Assembly: GCA_963782345.1 (NCBI GenBank)
Contig: CAWAJF010000012.1
Location: 32,530-96,529, forward strand
Length of the DNA: 64,000 nt
Origin: DASUPK01 sp963782345
GTDB taxonomy: Bacteria > Actinomycetota > Thermoleophilia > Solirubrobacterales > 70-9
Direction of reading: 5' to 3'
This document shows positions 52,377 through 59,713 of this stretch, one piece after another. A program made the translations under genes and the position numbers. The stretch's first letter is position 1, and each line of letters opens with the position of its first letter. The notes below the pieces were generated by a model that ran no database searches, was not told where the DNA came from, and saw only the letters and a list, made by a program, of their open reading frames with translations.

Positions 52377-54665
52377 ATGGCTTCCGGCAAACGCGAGCTG
52401 CTCGTCTCGAAGACCTGGCTCCAGGTGGCAGGTCTGGTCATCCTGGTCGGTTTCTTCGTCCTGGTCCTGCTGGCTTACCGGACGTATAAGTCGGATCCCC
52501 CGATCCCTTCTCGCGTCGTCGATCCCAGCGGCAGGGTCGTTTTCACCGGCGACGACATCCGCTCCGGCCAGAAGGTCTTCCTCCACCACGGGCTCATGGA
52601 ATACGGCTCGATCTTCGGCCATGGCGCCTACCTGGGGCCGGACTTCACCGACGACTATCTGCATCGCGCCTCGGCGATCGTCCGAGATCAGCTCGGCGGC
52701 GAAAGCTCCGACTCCGCGCGCCAGGCCACGATCGACCAGTTCCAGGTCAACCGGTACGACTCGGATACCAAGACGCTGCCGTACTCAGCCCAGCAGGCGA
52801 GCGCCTTCGACCAGCTGCAGCGCCACTACTCGGACCTCTTCGACTCCGACACCACGCGCTATGGCCTGCGCCCGAAGCCGGTGAACAGCTCCGCCGAGAT
52901 CCACCAGCTGACCTCGTTCTTCGCTTGGTCGGCGTGGGCCTCCGCCGTCAGGCGCCCGGGCCACAACTACTCCTACACGAACAACTGGCCGCCGGAGGAC
53001 CAGGTCGGCAACACGCCGAGCGCCAACGTGATCGTCTGGTCGGTGATCTCCCTGATCGCCCTGCTCGGGGGGATCGGCATCCTCTTCGCGGCCTTCGGGC
53101 GCTGGCGGATGGGTTGGCAGGGCCGAGACCAGGCGACGCTCACCTTCCGCCCGCCCGGCGATGTGGCGCTGACGCCGGGGCAGCGCGCGACCGCCTGGTT
53201 CTTCTTCGTGATGGCCGCGCTCTTCCTCCTGCAGACGCTGGTCGGTGGCATGTCCCAGCACTACCGCGCGGATCTGGGCGGGTTCTTCGGCATCGACGTC
53301 GCCCAGGTCTTCCCGTACAACCTGGTTCGCACCTGGCACGTGCAGCTGGCGATCTTCTTCGTCTCGACCTCGTTCGTGGCGGCCGGGATCTTCCTGGCGC
53401 CGATGATCGCCGGACGGGAGCCGAAGGGCCAGAGCAAGCTCGCCTTCGCGCTGCTCGGCGCCCTGGCCGTGGTCGTCTTCGGCAGCCTGATCGGCGAGTT
53501 CGCCGACATCCACAACTGGTTCTCCGGCTCGATCTTCGGCGACCAGGGCTTCGAGTACCTCGACCTGGGCCGCTTCTGGCAGGTGCTGCTGATCGTCGGG
53601 TTGTGCGTCTGGGGGTTCATCCTCTATCGAGGGCTGAAGGGGCGGCTGACCAAGGAGCGCGTCGGCAACATGCCCTGGCTCTTCTTCCTGGCCGCGCTGG
53701 CGATCCCGGCCTTCTACGCGGTCGGCCTGCTGGTCCGAGCGACGGACAACTTCACGATCACCGACTACTGGCGGTTCTGGGTCGTCCACCTCTGGGTGGA
53801 GGACTTCCTGGAGCTCTTCACCACGACGATGGTCGCCTACGTCTTCGTCCTGCTCGGCGTCGTGCGCGAGCGCGTCGCCCTCACCGTGGTCCTGCTCGAC
53901 ATCATTCTCTACTCGGTGGGCGGGGTGATCGGGACGATGCACCACCTCTACTTCTCCGGGGCGCCGGCCGAGAACATGGCGCTCGGAGCGTTCTTCTCGG
54001 CGCTCGAGGTGATGCCCCTCACCTTCCTCACGGTGGAGGCCTGGAGCTTTTTGCAGCTCGGCGCCCGGCAGGAGTCGAAGTCTCAGACGCCCTTCCCGCA
54101 CCGCTGGGCGGTCATGTTTCTCGTGTCCGTCGGCTTCTGGAACTTCCTCGGCGCCGGCATCTTCGGCTTCCTGATCAACCTGCCGATCGTCTCCTACTAC
54201 GAGATCGGCACGGCGCTCACCGCCAACCACGGTCACACGGCGATGATGGGCGTCTACGGGATGCTGGCGGTGGGGCTGGCGATGTTCTGCCTCCGCTACC
54301 TGATCCCCGCCGAGCGCTGGAACGAGCGCGCGGCCAAGATGAGCTTCTGGGGGCTCAACATCGGGCTCGCCTGGATGGCGTTCGCGACGCTCTTCCCGCT
54401 CGGGATCCGCCAGATCTACGAGTCCGTCAACAGCAGCTACTTCGAGGCGCGGTCCCTCGATTACCTCAGTACGAACACCAACACGGTGATTGAGTGGTTG
54501 AGGCTGCCCGGCGACCTCTACTTCATCGCGGTAGGCGTCCTGCCGCTGCTCTACCTCACCTACGTGGGCGTCCGCCACACCGTCAAGCGGGTGGTGATCG
54601 ACGAGCCGGAGGAGATCCTCTTCACCGAGGTGACCGAGCCCAAGCAGCCGGCGGGGGCGAGGTGA
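52377..54665 (+). CDS. norB: Quinol-dependent nitric oxide reductase (qNor)
   Basis: The product is 762 residues from ATG 52377. A membrane helix is followed by a periplasmic domain (HNYSYTNNWPPED) typical of qNor, which fuses the NorC-like part without a heme c site. Around 12 further helices carry the heme-copper-type core: RTWHVQLAIFFVST, HNWFSGSIFGDQGFEYLDLGR, HLWVEDFLELFTTTMVAY, and HHLYFSG and HGHTAMMGVYG with His ligands. It reduces NO to nitrous oxide using quinol. The stop overlaps the next gene (GTGA), and hemerythrin follows. Confidence 0.94.
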   Translation: MASGKRELLVSKTWLQVAGLVILVGFFVLVLLAYRTYKSDPPIPSRVVDPSGRVVFTGDDIRSGQKVFLHHGLMEYGSIFGHGAYLGPDFTDDYLHRASAIVRDQLGGESSDSARQATIDQFQVNRYDSDTKTLPYSAQQASAFDQLQRHYSDLFDSDTTRYGLRPKPVNSSAEIHQLTSFFAWSAWASAVRRPGHNYSYTNNWPPEDQVGNTPSANVIVWSVISLIALLGGIGILFAAFGRWRMGWQGRDQATLTFRPPGDVALTPGQRATAWFFFVMAALFLLQTLVGGMSQHYRADLGGFFGIDVAQVFPYNLVRTWHVQLAIFFVSTSFVAAGIFLAPMIAGREPKGQSKLAFALLGALAVVVFGSLIGEFADIHNWFSGSIFGDQGFEYLDLGRFWQVLLIVGLCVWGFILYRGLKGRLTKERVGNMPWLFFLAALAIPAFYAVGLLVRATDNFTITDYWRFWVVHLWVEDFLELFTTTMVAYVFVLLGVVRERVALTVVLLDIILYSVGGVIGTMHHLYFSGAPAENMALGAFFSALEVMPLTFLTVEAWSFLQLGARQESKSQTPFPHRWAVMFLVSVGFWNFLGAGIFGFLINLPIVSYYEIGTALTANHGHTAMMGVYGMLAVGLAMFCLRYLIPAERWNERAAKMSFWGLNIGLAWMAFATLFPLGIRQIYESVNSSYFEARSLDYLSTNTNTVIEWLRLPGDLYFIAVGVLPLLYLTYVGVRHTVKRVVIDEPEEILFTEVTEPKQPAGAR

Positions 54666-55255
54666 GCGGGGTCGCGACCGAGAGCCTGCTCGCCGCCGGA
54701 TACGGGCTCTTCCTGATCCTGGTGGCTCTCGGCCTGGACCTCCTGGCGCGCCACTCGCATCGCCGCTCCGAGCTCTACCGGACCGCCGGCTTCACCTTCC
54801 ACGAGCATCTCGATGCCTGGGAGTGTCCCGAGGGCGAGCGGCTCCACCGGATCGAGACCGACGTCCACCAGCGGCTCGCTCGCTACCGCGCCCACGCGCG
54901 CGTCTGCAACTCGTGCCCGCGCAAGGGCGACTGCACCGATTCGGACAGCGGCCGCGAGCTCACCCGCGTGCTCGACCCGTGGCCCCATTCGGAGGTCGGG
55001 CGGTTCCATCGCGGGATCGCCGTGGCGATCGTCTGCTTCGGCGTCCTCGTGATCGGGGCGGGCGCGGTGCTGCACCACGGGCCGGGCGACCTCGCCGTCC
55101 TCGGCGGCGCGCTGCTCCTCTCGACGCTCGCCGGGCTCCACCTGCTCGCCGACTTCCGCTCCGCCCCGAGCGGCTTCCCCTGGGCCGAGGGGGAGATCAG
55201 CGGGCCGGCCCCGGTCCCGCCTCAGCCCGAGCGCTCGGCCTCGTCGATCCTCTGA
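54662..55255 (+). CDS. Membrane protein with CxxCxxxxxC motif, coupled to norB
   Basis: The product is 197 residues from GTG 54662 in the norB stop. One N-terminal helix is followed by a soluble region containing VCNSCPRKGDCTDSD, with three closely spaced Cys plus an upstream DAWECPEGE Cys. Two further helices follow, then a Pro-rich end. The four Cys could bind an iron-sulfur cluster or zinc. Its coupling to norB suggests a role in NO reduction or electron transfer to NorB. The family is unknown. Confidence 0.7.
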   Translation: MSGVATESLLAAGYGLFLILVALGLDLLARHSHRRSELYRTAGFTFHEHLDAWECPEGERLHRIETDVHQRLARYRAHARVCNSCPRKGDCTDSDSGRELTRVLDPWPHSEVGRFHRGIAVAIVCFGVLVIGAGAVLHHGPGDLAVLGGALLLSTLAGLHLLADFRSAPSGFPWAEGEISGPAPVPPQPERSASSIL

Positions 55256-55662
55256 GCGAGCCGGTCGAGCTCGTCGCCGGAGAGGGCCTCCTCGATCATC
55301 GGGAAGAGGACCCGCTCCTCGTGGCGGACGTGGTCGCCGAGCAGTTCGCCCAATGAGTTCAGCTCCTCGGCCTCGGGGATCTCGCGCGTTTCGAGGTGAT
55401 CGGCTCGGCTGCGGATCTCTACGTGGTCGGTGAGCACTCGCACCACCGCGGGATCTGCGGGATCGACCTTGGGCGCGGCGCCGGGCAGCATCACGTCCTC
55501 CTCGACGCCGAAATGGGGCGCTCCATGCTCTCGCCAGAACCTCAGGAACTCGGCGGTGACCTCGGTCGCGTTGCCGTCGTTCGCCCGCCGCAGCTTGAGC
55601 GCCGCCTCGAGAGCGCGGTGGTGGTCGCGCGAGAGCTGCTGGAGGGCCTCGCTTCGCTTCAC
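55222..55662 (-). CDS. Hemerythrin-like domain protein
   Basis: The product is 146 residues from ATG 55662. The four-helix di-iron set is visible: SRDHHRALEAAL, WREHGAPHFGVEEDVMLP, LTDHVEIRSRADHLE and LLGDHVRHEERVLFPMIEE, supplying the His and Glu ligands in order. Hemerythrin-like proteins bind oxygen or NO and are often in nitrosative stress loci, consistent with norB nearby. The 3' end overlaps the convergent membrane gene by 34 bases. Confidence 0.9.
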   Translation of the reverse strand: MKRSEALQQLSRDHHRALEAALKLRRANDGNATEVTAEFLRFWREHGAPHFGVEEDVMLPGAAPKVDPADPAVVRVLTDHVEIRSRADHLETREIPEAEELNSLGELLGDHVRHEERVLFPMIEEALSGDELDRLAQRIDEAERSG

Positions 55663-55666
55663 TCAG

Positions 55667-55755
55667 CGGAGAGGGTGGGATTCGAACCCACGAGGCGGTT
55701 TAACCCGCCCACTCGCTTTCCAAGCGAGCTCCTTAAGCCACTCGGACACCTCTCC
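55667..55755 (-). tRNA. tRNA-Ser (anticodon GGA)
   Basis: Read on the minus strand, the 89-base sequence starts GGAGAGGTGTCCGAGTGG and pairs its first seven bases with CCTCTCC at the end. The anticodon arm is CTCGC-TTGGAAA-GCGAG, giving GGA. A long variable arm (GGGCGGGTTAAACCGCC) and a T arm with GGTTCGAATCC complete a class II tRNA. CCA is not encoded. Confidence 0.96.
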
Positions 55756-55814
55756 GGGTTGTGCGGAGCGGAGCGCCGCCCCCGCCAGAAGGGTAATCGG
55801 TGGGCTCCCACGCC

Positions 55815-55920
55815 GAACGTCCCGCGCTGTGTGCTCCAAGGGGGCATCCACGACGTTCGCGCGCGGCCCCGGGGGCGAACGTCCCTCGCTGCACACTCAC
55901 AAGGGGCATGCGGGACGTTC
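55815..55920. repeat. Left pair of 44-bp palindromic units
   Basis: Unit 1 is 55815-55858 and unit 2 is 55877-55920, with an 18-base G/C spacer. Both start GAACGTCCC and end GACGTTC; unit 2 ends with the full GGGACGTTC, while unit 1 is degenerate (CGACGTTC). The inner parts are also related: CGCTG at the same offset, and AAGGGGCAT against AGGGGGCAT. Unit 2 ends 8 bases before the preferred nuclease start. Confidence 0.85.
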
Positions 55921-55928
55921 CCAGCGGG

Positions 55929-56819
55929 ATGGGCCTGGACGCTCGCCTCGCGTGGCTTGCGGGGCGGCAGTACAACCGGATCTCGCGCCGGCAGCTCCTC
56001 GGCCTGGGTCTGAGCCATACCGCGATTGCCCATCGCGTTTCGACCGGCCGCCTGGCGATCGTCGAACAGGGGGTCTTCGCGGTCGCGCCGGTGCTCCCCT
56101 ACGACCGGTGGGGTCGATGGATGGGTGCGACCCTCACCGCACCGCGCAGCGTCCTCAGCCACGCGAGCGCCGCGGCAGCGTGGGGGATTCTCGGCGGCCC
56201 GGGGCCTCGAGAATGCGTGACGAGGCCGGGCAACGGTGGGCCGCGCGTGCACGGGAACGTGCTCGCGTTTCGAAGCTCGACGCTCTCGGGCGACGTGACG
56301 ACGATGCAACGGATTCCGATCACCAAGGTGCCCCGGACGCTGCTCGACCTGGCGCGCCGTGGCAGCTCCCGCGCCCTCGCGCGAGCCTTGCGCGAGGCCG
56401 TACGCCTCGACCTCGTAACCCTCCAGCGGCTTGGAGATGATCTGGGGCGATATCGCGGACGTCGCGGGTTGCGTCGATTGGCGGCGATCGTGGCGCGCTA
56501 TGCCGGGCTGCCGCTGGAGCGGGCGCGCAGCGGGGCCGAGGTGAGGGCGATGGAGCTCCTGCGCGATGCGAAGCGCACGCTGCCGCAGCTCAACGCGCAG
56601 GTCGCCGGCGAGGAGGCGGATCTCAGCTGGCCGCGGGCGCGCCTGATCGTCGAGATCGACGGCGGGCCCTTCCATCTCGACGTCGGTGAGGATGCACGCA
56701 AGCAGGCGCGCTGGGAAGCCGCGGGCTGGACGGTTCAGCGGATCCCGGCCGAGGAGGTGTACGAGCGGCCGTATCGCTTGCTGGCCTTGGCGCCGAACGT
56801 CCCCGAAGGGCGGGAATAG
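55929..56819 (+). CDS. wHTH (AbiEi-type N-terminus) plus DUF559-type nuclease-fold protein
   Basis: The product is 296 residues from ATG 55929; ATG 55908 is possible but starts inside a palindromic unit. Residues about 1-50 (LAGRQYNRISRRQLLGLGLSHTAIAHR) match the winged-helix domain of AbiEi-family antitoxin-like proteins. The C-terminal part has ADLSWPRARLIVEIDGGPFHLD and RWEAAGWTVQRIP, the DUF559/Vsr-like PD-(D/E)xK pattern with Asp, Glu-x-Asp and His candidates. Such proteins are abundant orphans in these bacteria. No toxin partner is adjacent. The final codons lie inside a third palindromic unit, so coding sequence and repeat have co-evolved or the repeat inserted there. Confidence 0.8.
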   Translation: MGLDARLAWLAGRQYNRISRRQLLGLGLSHTAIAHRVSTGRLAIVEQGVFAVAPVLPYDRWGRWMGATLTAPRSVLSHASAAAAWGILGGPGPRECVTRPGNGGPRVHGNVLAFRSSTLSGDVTTMQRIPITKVPRTLLDLARRGSSRALARALREAVRLDLVTLQRLGDDLGRYRGRRGLRRLAAIVARYAGLPLERARSGAEVRAMELLRDAKRTLPQLNAQVAGEEADLSWPRARLIVEIDGGPFHLDVGEDARKQARWEAAGWTVQRIPAEEVYERPYRLLALAPNVPEGRE

Positions 56820-56900
56820 CGTTCACCGCGGGACGTTCGGCGGGGGCGGCCGACGCGAACGTCCCAGAAGACGCGGCATGGCACTCAGTCCGGGACGTTC
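56795..56900. repeat. Right pair of 44-bp palindromic units
   Basis: Unit 3 is 56795-56838 and unit 4 is 56857-56900, again 44 bp each with an 18-base spacer and 62-base period. Both start GAACGTCCC and end GGGACGTTC. Unit 3 covers the last eight codons of the nuclease gene. Unit 4 read in reverse matches unit 1 at 17 of its first 20 positions, so the pairs face each other. Confidence 0.85.
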
Positions 56901-56948
56901 GGCGGCGGGCTCGGGCGGCAAGCGCCGGTGGCGTATAAATCCCGGGCC

Positions 56949-57410
56949 ATGGCATGGAACGTGTACCTGGCCGGCGAGATCCACTCCGATTGGCGCGACC
57001 GGATCGCCGAGGGAACGAAGCGGGCGGGCCTCGATGTCGTCTTCACGTCGCCGGTCACCGACCACGCGGCCTCCGACGACGTCGGCGTCGCGATCCTCGG
57101 CGAGGAGTCCGAGGCGTTCTGGAAGGACCACAAGGGAGCGGGGGTGAACGCGATCCGCACCCAGACCCTGATCCGCCGGGCCGACCTCGTCGTGGTCCGC
57201 TTCGGCGACAAGTACAAGCAGTGGAACGCCGCCTTCGACGCCGGCTACGCCGCCGCCCTCGGCAAGCCGCTCGTGACCCTGCACGACCCCGAGACCACGC
57301 ACGCCCTCAAGGAGATCGATCGCGCTGCGATGGCAACGGCCGAGACGCCGGAGCAGGTCGTCGACGTGCTGCGCTACGTCCTCGAGGGCAAGCTGTCTAC
57401 CGCGAGCTGA
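56949..57410 (+). CDS. YtoQ family protein
   Basis: The product is 153 residues from ATG 56949. WNVYLAGEIHSDWRD, FTSPVTDHAASDDVGVAILG, KGAGVNAIRTQTLI, RFGDKYKQWNAAFDAGYAAALGKPLVTLH and HALKEIDRAA reproduce the YtoQ family throughout. The fold is related to nucleoside 2-deoxyribosyltransferases. The function is unproven. It is intact and lies between the palindrome cassette and the broken tRNA-Ser(CGA). Confidence 0.9.
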   Translation: MAWNVYLAGEIHSDWRDRIAEGTKRAGLDVVFTSPVTDHAASDDVGVAILGEESEAFWKDHKGAGVNAIRTQTLIRRADLVVVRFGDKYKQWNAAFDAGYAAALGKPLVTLHDPETTHALKEIDRAAMATAETPEQVVDVLRYVLEGKLSTAS

Positions 57411-57431
57411 CGCTAGCCTCTCTGCTGCCCT

Positions 57432-57473
57432 GGAGGGGTGCCGGAGCGGTTGAACGGGGCGGTCTCGAAAACC
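57432..57473 (+). pseudogene. 5' part of tRNA-Ser (anticodon CGA), broken in the anticodon arm
   Basis: GGAGGGGTGCCGGAGCGGTT and the following bases to GGTCTCGAAAACC match the acceptor, D arm and anticodon loop (CTCGAAA) of a tRNA-Ser(CGA). After ACC (57471-57473) the sequence no longer pairs: it reads CAAGT where CGTT or similar is needed. There is no variable arm, T arm (GGTTCGAATCC) or CCCCTCC acceptor strand. The break is at the usual anticodon-loop target of tyrosine integrases, so this is a candidate attachment junction. Confidence 0.7.
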
Positions 57474-57525
57474 CAAGTACGGGTCAGATCGACTAGGCCC
57501 GGAACACAAGCTATAGAGCCAAATG

Positions 57526-57546
57526 CCCCGCTCAGGCGGGGTTTTT
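57526..57546 (+). terminator. Rho-independent terminator
   Basis: CCCCGC (57526-57531), loop TCAG, GCGGGG (57536-57541) and TTTTT (57542-57546). It is a textbook hairpin with a T-run on the plus strand, 52 bases after the tRNA break. It may be the original terminator of the tRNA or belong to the inserted DNA. Confidence 0.85.
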
Positions 57547-57613
57547 GGTGCCTAGGGACAATCCCCGAGAACACGGCCAAGAACGCTGTAAGACGCTGGA
57601 GAAGGGTGTCCAT

Positions 57614-57633
57614 TGGTACCCACTGGTACTCAC
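57614..57633 (+). repeat. Tandem 10-bp repeat TGGTACYCAC
   Basis: TGGTACCCAC (57614-57623) is followed directly by TGGTACTCAC (57624-57633). The same 10-mer recurs at 62288-62297, and degenerate copies lie at 62874-62893. Short tandem direct repeats at the edge of a tRNA-linked island can be integrase arm-binding sites; that role is inference. Confidence 0.55.
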
Positions 57634-57645
57634 TGAAAGGAGCAC

Positions 57646-57841
57646 ATGGCGAGCACAGACCCAATCGCATCACGCTAAGGCCCAGGCGACGCAGATGTAT
57701 CCCCAGGCCACGATCAGGACGCGCACCGTCTACGGGCGTCCCGTGATCCTGGCGCTCGAAGACAACGTGATCCGACTGGTCGGGACAGTCGATCTCTCGG
57801 CCCCAAAGCGGGCCTCCAGCGAGGCTGATCGCAAACTGTGA
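57646..57841 (+). pseudogene. Small broken gene
   Basis: ATG 57646 with AAAGGAG upstream opens MASTDPIASR and meets a stop at once. A shifted frame continues without stop as HHAKAQATQMYPQATIR, then TVYGRPVILALEDNVIRL and VGTVDLSAPK to 57841. One base change in length near 57675 would restore a protein of about 60 residues. The function is unknown. Confidence 0.45.
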
Positions 57842-58669
57842 CGTAAATAGGAAACATTGAGAGATCCCCGGCGGGCTACCACTCCACTGCCGGGCACCCT
57901 TCTGGGTGAATGCCTGGGTATCGACTCCCAGGGATGGAGGACACGAGGCTGTCTTGGGTGATCGCCTTCTCCAGCCGCTCAGTGTCCTCCTGGCTGCTCG
58001 CTCCCCGGCTCCACACTGAGGAATGGGCGCGGCCACTCCCACCAACACCGTTTTTCTTCGTGGGAGTGGCTCGCCCTTAGCCCACTCTCCTTCTAAGGAA
58101 TGTAGTGCGAGGTGAGGCGCAGCTGGCGGTAAGCCAGCGCAGCCGAACCCGCCGTTACGCTGTTCGCAGAACTTTGCTCGATTTGCAGCGAATTACGCGC
58201 AATCGAGAGCCTGGAAAGGACCGCCCGAGAGCGGTCCATGTTTGACCAGCACCGCACATATCCCCGCCGACCTCGTAGCCGAGGTTGGTTGGGACCCCCC
58301 GCGACACCACGCGGGTCATCGCGTGCTGGATAGAACTTGGGCGCCACCACCGCGCCCAAGCGAGATTCGTTGGTGGCGAATCCGTAGGTGGCCGTTTATC
58401 GGAAGCCAGAGTGCGCGGTCTCCCCCCACAGGGAGCCGGCGCCTCTTGGCGATCCTTCGACCTCCTCGCCGCCGATGTCTTCTCGCATTTCCGATAAGCG
58501 ACGAAAGGCAAAGAATGCCTGCCTCACGCAAGCGGTCGCTTCTACCGCCGTCTCGTAGTGCCGCGCTCCGTTCCCTTTATTCCACGCTATTAGCTCGCTG
58601 CCTCGGCGTCTGAGGCTGAGAGCGGCGATAGCTCTGACGCTCGCTCCTCCTCACTGCATACCTGGAGGC
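57842..58669. other. Region without a convincing gene
   Basis: Several short frames exist but none shows sustained coding character. Plus-strand pieces such as STAHIPADLVAEVGWDPPRHH (about 58245-58310) and LPPQGAGASWRSFDLLAADV (about 58430-58490) look like remnants in different frames. Other structures are the long-range inverted pair GGAGGACAC/GTGTCCTCC (57936-57944 and 57982-57990) and the hairpin GGACCGC/GCGGTCC near 58217-58236. Confidence 0.4.
58032..58070. repeat. Perfect 11-bp stem hairpin
   Basis: GCCACTCCCAC (58032-58042) pairs perfectly with GTGGGAGTGGC (58060-58070). The 17-base loop contains TTTTT. It could be a bidirectional terminator-like structure or a protein site. No gene clearly ends beside it. 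Confidence 0.6.
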
Positions 58670-59158
58670 CGGCATCGAGCTGTTCGGCGCAAGCCGACTT
58701 GAACTTCTGATTGTCGCCCTTGACGAGGAATCGCTCGACTTCTCCCAGGTTGTCCGCCCGCTCTATCGAAGTGCTTCAGCAACAGCAAGCGGCGGCCGAG
58801 GATCTGATGGAGCGGGCGAACTCTGCCGCCGAGGCCGGCAACTTCAAATCCGCGGCTGGTCTTGCCGAGCAAGCGGTTCGCGACTTGCGGGTGACCGAAT
58901 CCATCCGGAAGATCAACCAAGCGTTTGACTGGACGGACTCTTCGGCACGGCGTGCTGTCCGGTTGCTCGTCTTCTGCGCCGAGGCAGTTCGGGGACGACC
59001 GCCCGGTCCCGAATCTTCACCGAGCGGGAATCCTGCCCGAGTACGCCGTCGAGCAAGGCTTTGCCTATTCACCGGAGGAAGACCCGAGTCCGCTGATAGA
59101 GGCGTGGAAGCCGCATGTTCAGCCGAAGCAGCGTTCATGGGTAACCAAGACTGCCCGG
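58670..59158 (+). pseudogene. Frameshifted phage/ICE-type gene, family not recognised
   Basis: Coding-like segments follow one another in different frames: GIELFGASRLELLIVALDEE and SLDFSQVVRPLYRS (58675-58780), then EVLQQQQAAAEDLMERANSA and FKSAAGLAEQAVRDLRVTES (58765-58910), then GDDRPVPNLHRAGILPEYAV and FAYSPEEDPSPLIEAWKPHV (58990-59125). The middle part is a helical, Gln/Ala-rich segment that may form a coiled coil. At least two indels are needed to join them. No family could be assigned. Confidence 0.4.
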
Positions 59159-59159
59159 C

Positions 59160-59713
59160 AGGGAGGCGGTCGGTCATGCCGAGGCATGCTCCATCGGGCC
59201 TGGAGCTCGATGTCCGCTCGCGGAGTTTCGGCCTGATGGCGATGTGATCACCGAATCTCCGAAGAACTATAAGACGGAGTGGGTCCGCGATCACACGAAG
59301 GGGCGCCTTCGCTTTCGGAAGAACCCGCGCTGGCACGACCACGATGACTGCGACGTACCGGGCAAGGTGAAGTTCGTAGGAGAACTCCGGGACCGGGGAA
59401 AGCACTTGGCCAAGTGGCACGCCAAGGGGATGAAGTTCTATGTCCCCGTCAGGCGCGAGAGGATCGGATGGTGGTCTCAGATGGGAAGGACTTCGTTGGC
59501 GAGCACTACCACCCGCGCAATGCGAAGTACATCCACCCGGCCGGTCCCAAGAGGAAAGTCCAGCGCTGGCACGACCACGACAGTTACTTCGAGGGTGAGC
59601 CGTACAAGCGCCGGATACACGAGGCCAAAGACCACGACGGCGACCTGATCACGGGCCGCCACCCCCACGAGCACTCCGAACCCGTAGAGGGGGCGAGCTC
59701 GCGATGCGTATAG
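59160..59713 (+). pseudogene. Frameshifted gene with duplicated RWHDHD motif
   Basis: One frame gives EFRPDGDVITESPKNYKTEW and later NPRWHDHDDCDVPGKVKFVG to about 59468. The +2 frame then carries VVSDGKDFVGEHYHPRNAKY and VQRWHDHDSYFEGEPYKRRI, ending at 59713. RWHDHD occurs in both halves, so the protein contained two related His/Asp-rich repeats. The joining point lies near 59468, where a single-base indel would unite them. His/Asp clusters suggest metal binding. The family is unknown. Confidence 0.45.

Larger units (their letters stand above)
55811..56904 (+). mobile_element. Candidate mobile cassette: DUF559 nuclease gene bounded by inverted palindrome pairs
   Basis: The outer limits are CGCCGAACGTCCCG (55811-55824) and its exact reverse complement CGGGACGTTCGGCG (56891-56904). 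Inside each end lie two 44-bp palindromic units with a 62-bp period. Between them is one gene for a wHTH plus DUF559-type nuclease. The cassette is 1094 bp and starts 56 bases past the 5' end of tRNA-Ser(GGA). No clear target-site duplication was found. The mobile nature is inferred from structure. Confidence 0.55.

Noticed and set aside
55908..55928. Earlier ATG for the DUF559 nuclease
   Set aside because: It would start translation inside palindromic unit 2 and add seven residues with no homology support; ATG 55929 fits the wHTH start better.
57413..58048. Long minus-strand open frame of about 211 codons at the island border
   Set aside because: It runs through the tRNA fragment and the terminator, has no ribosome site or recognisable motif, and its composition looks like a shadow frame.
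57432..58100. Idea that tRNA-Ser(CGA) contains a group I intron
   Set aside because: No 3' tRNA half (T arm or acceptor strand) could be found downstream within the gene-poor stretch, and no conserved intron core was recognised.
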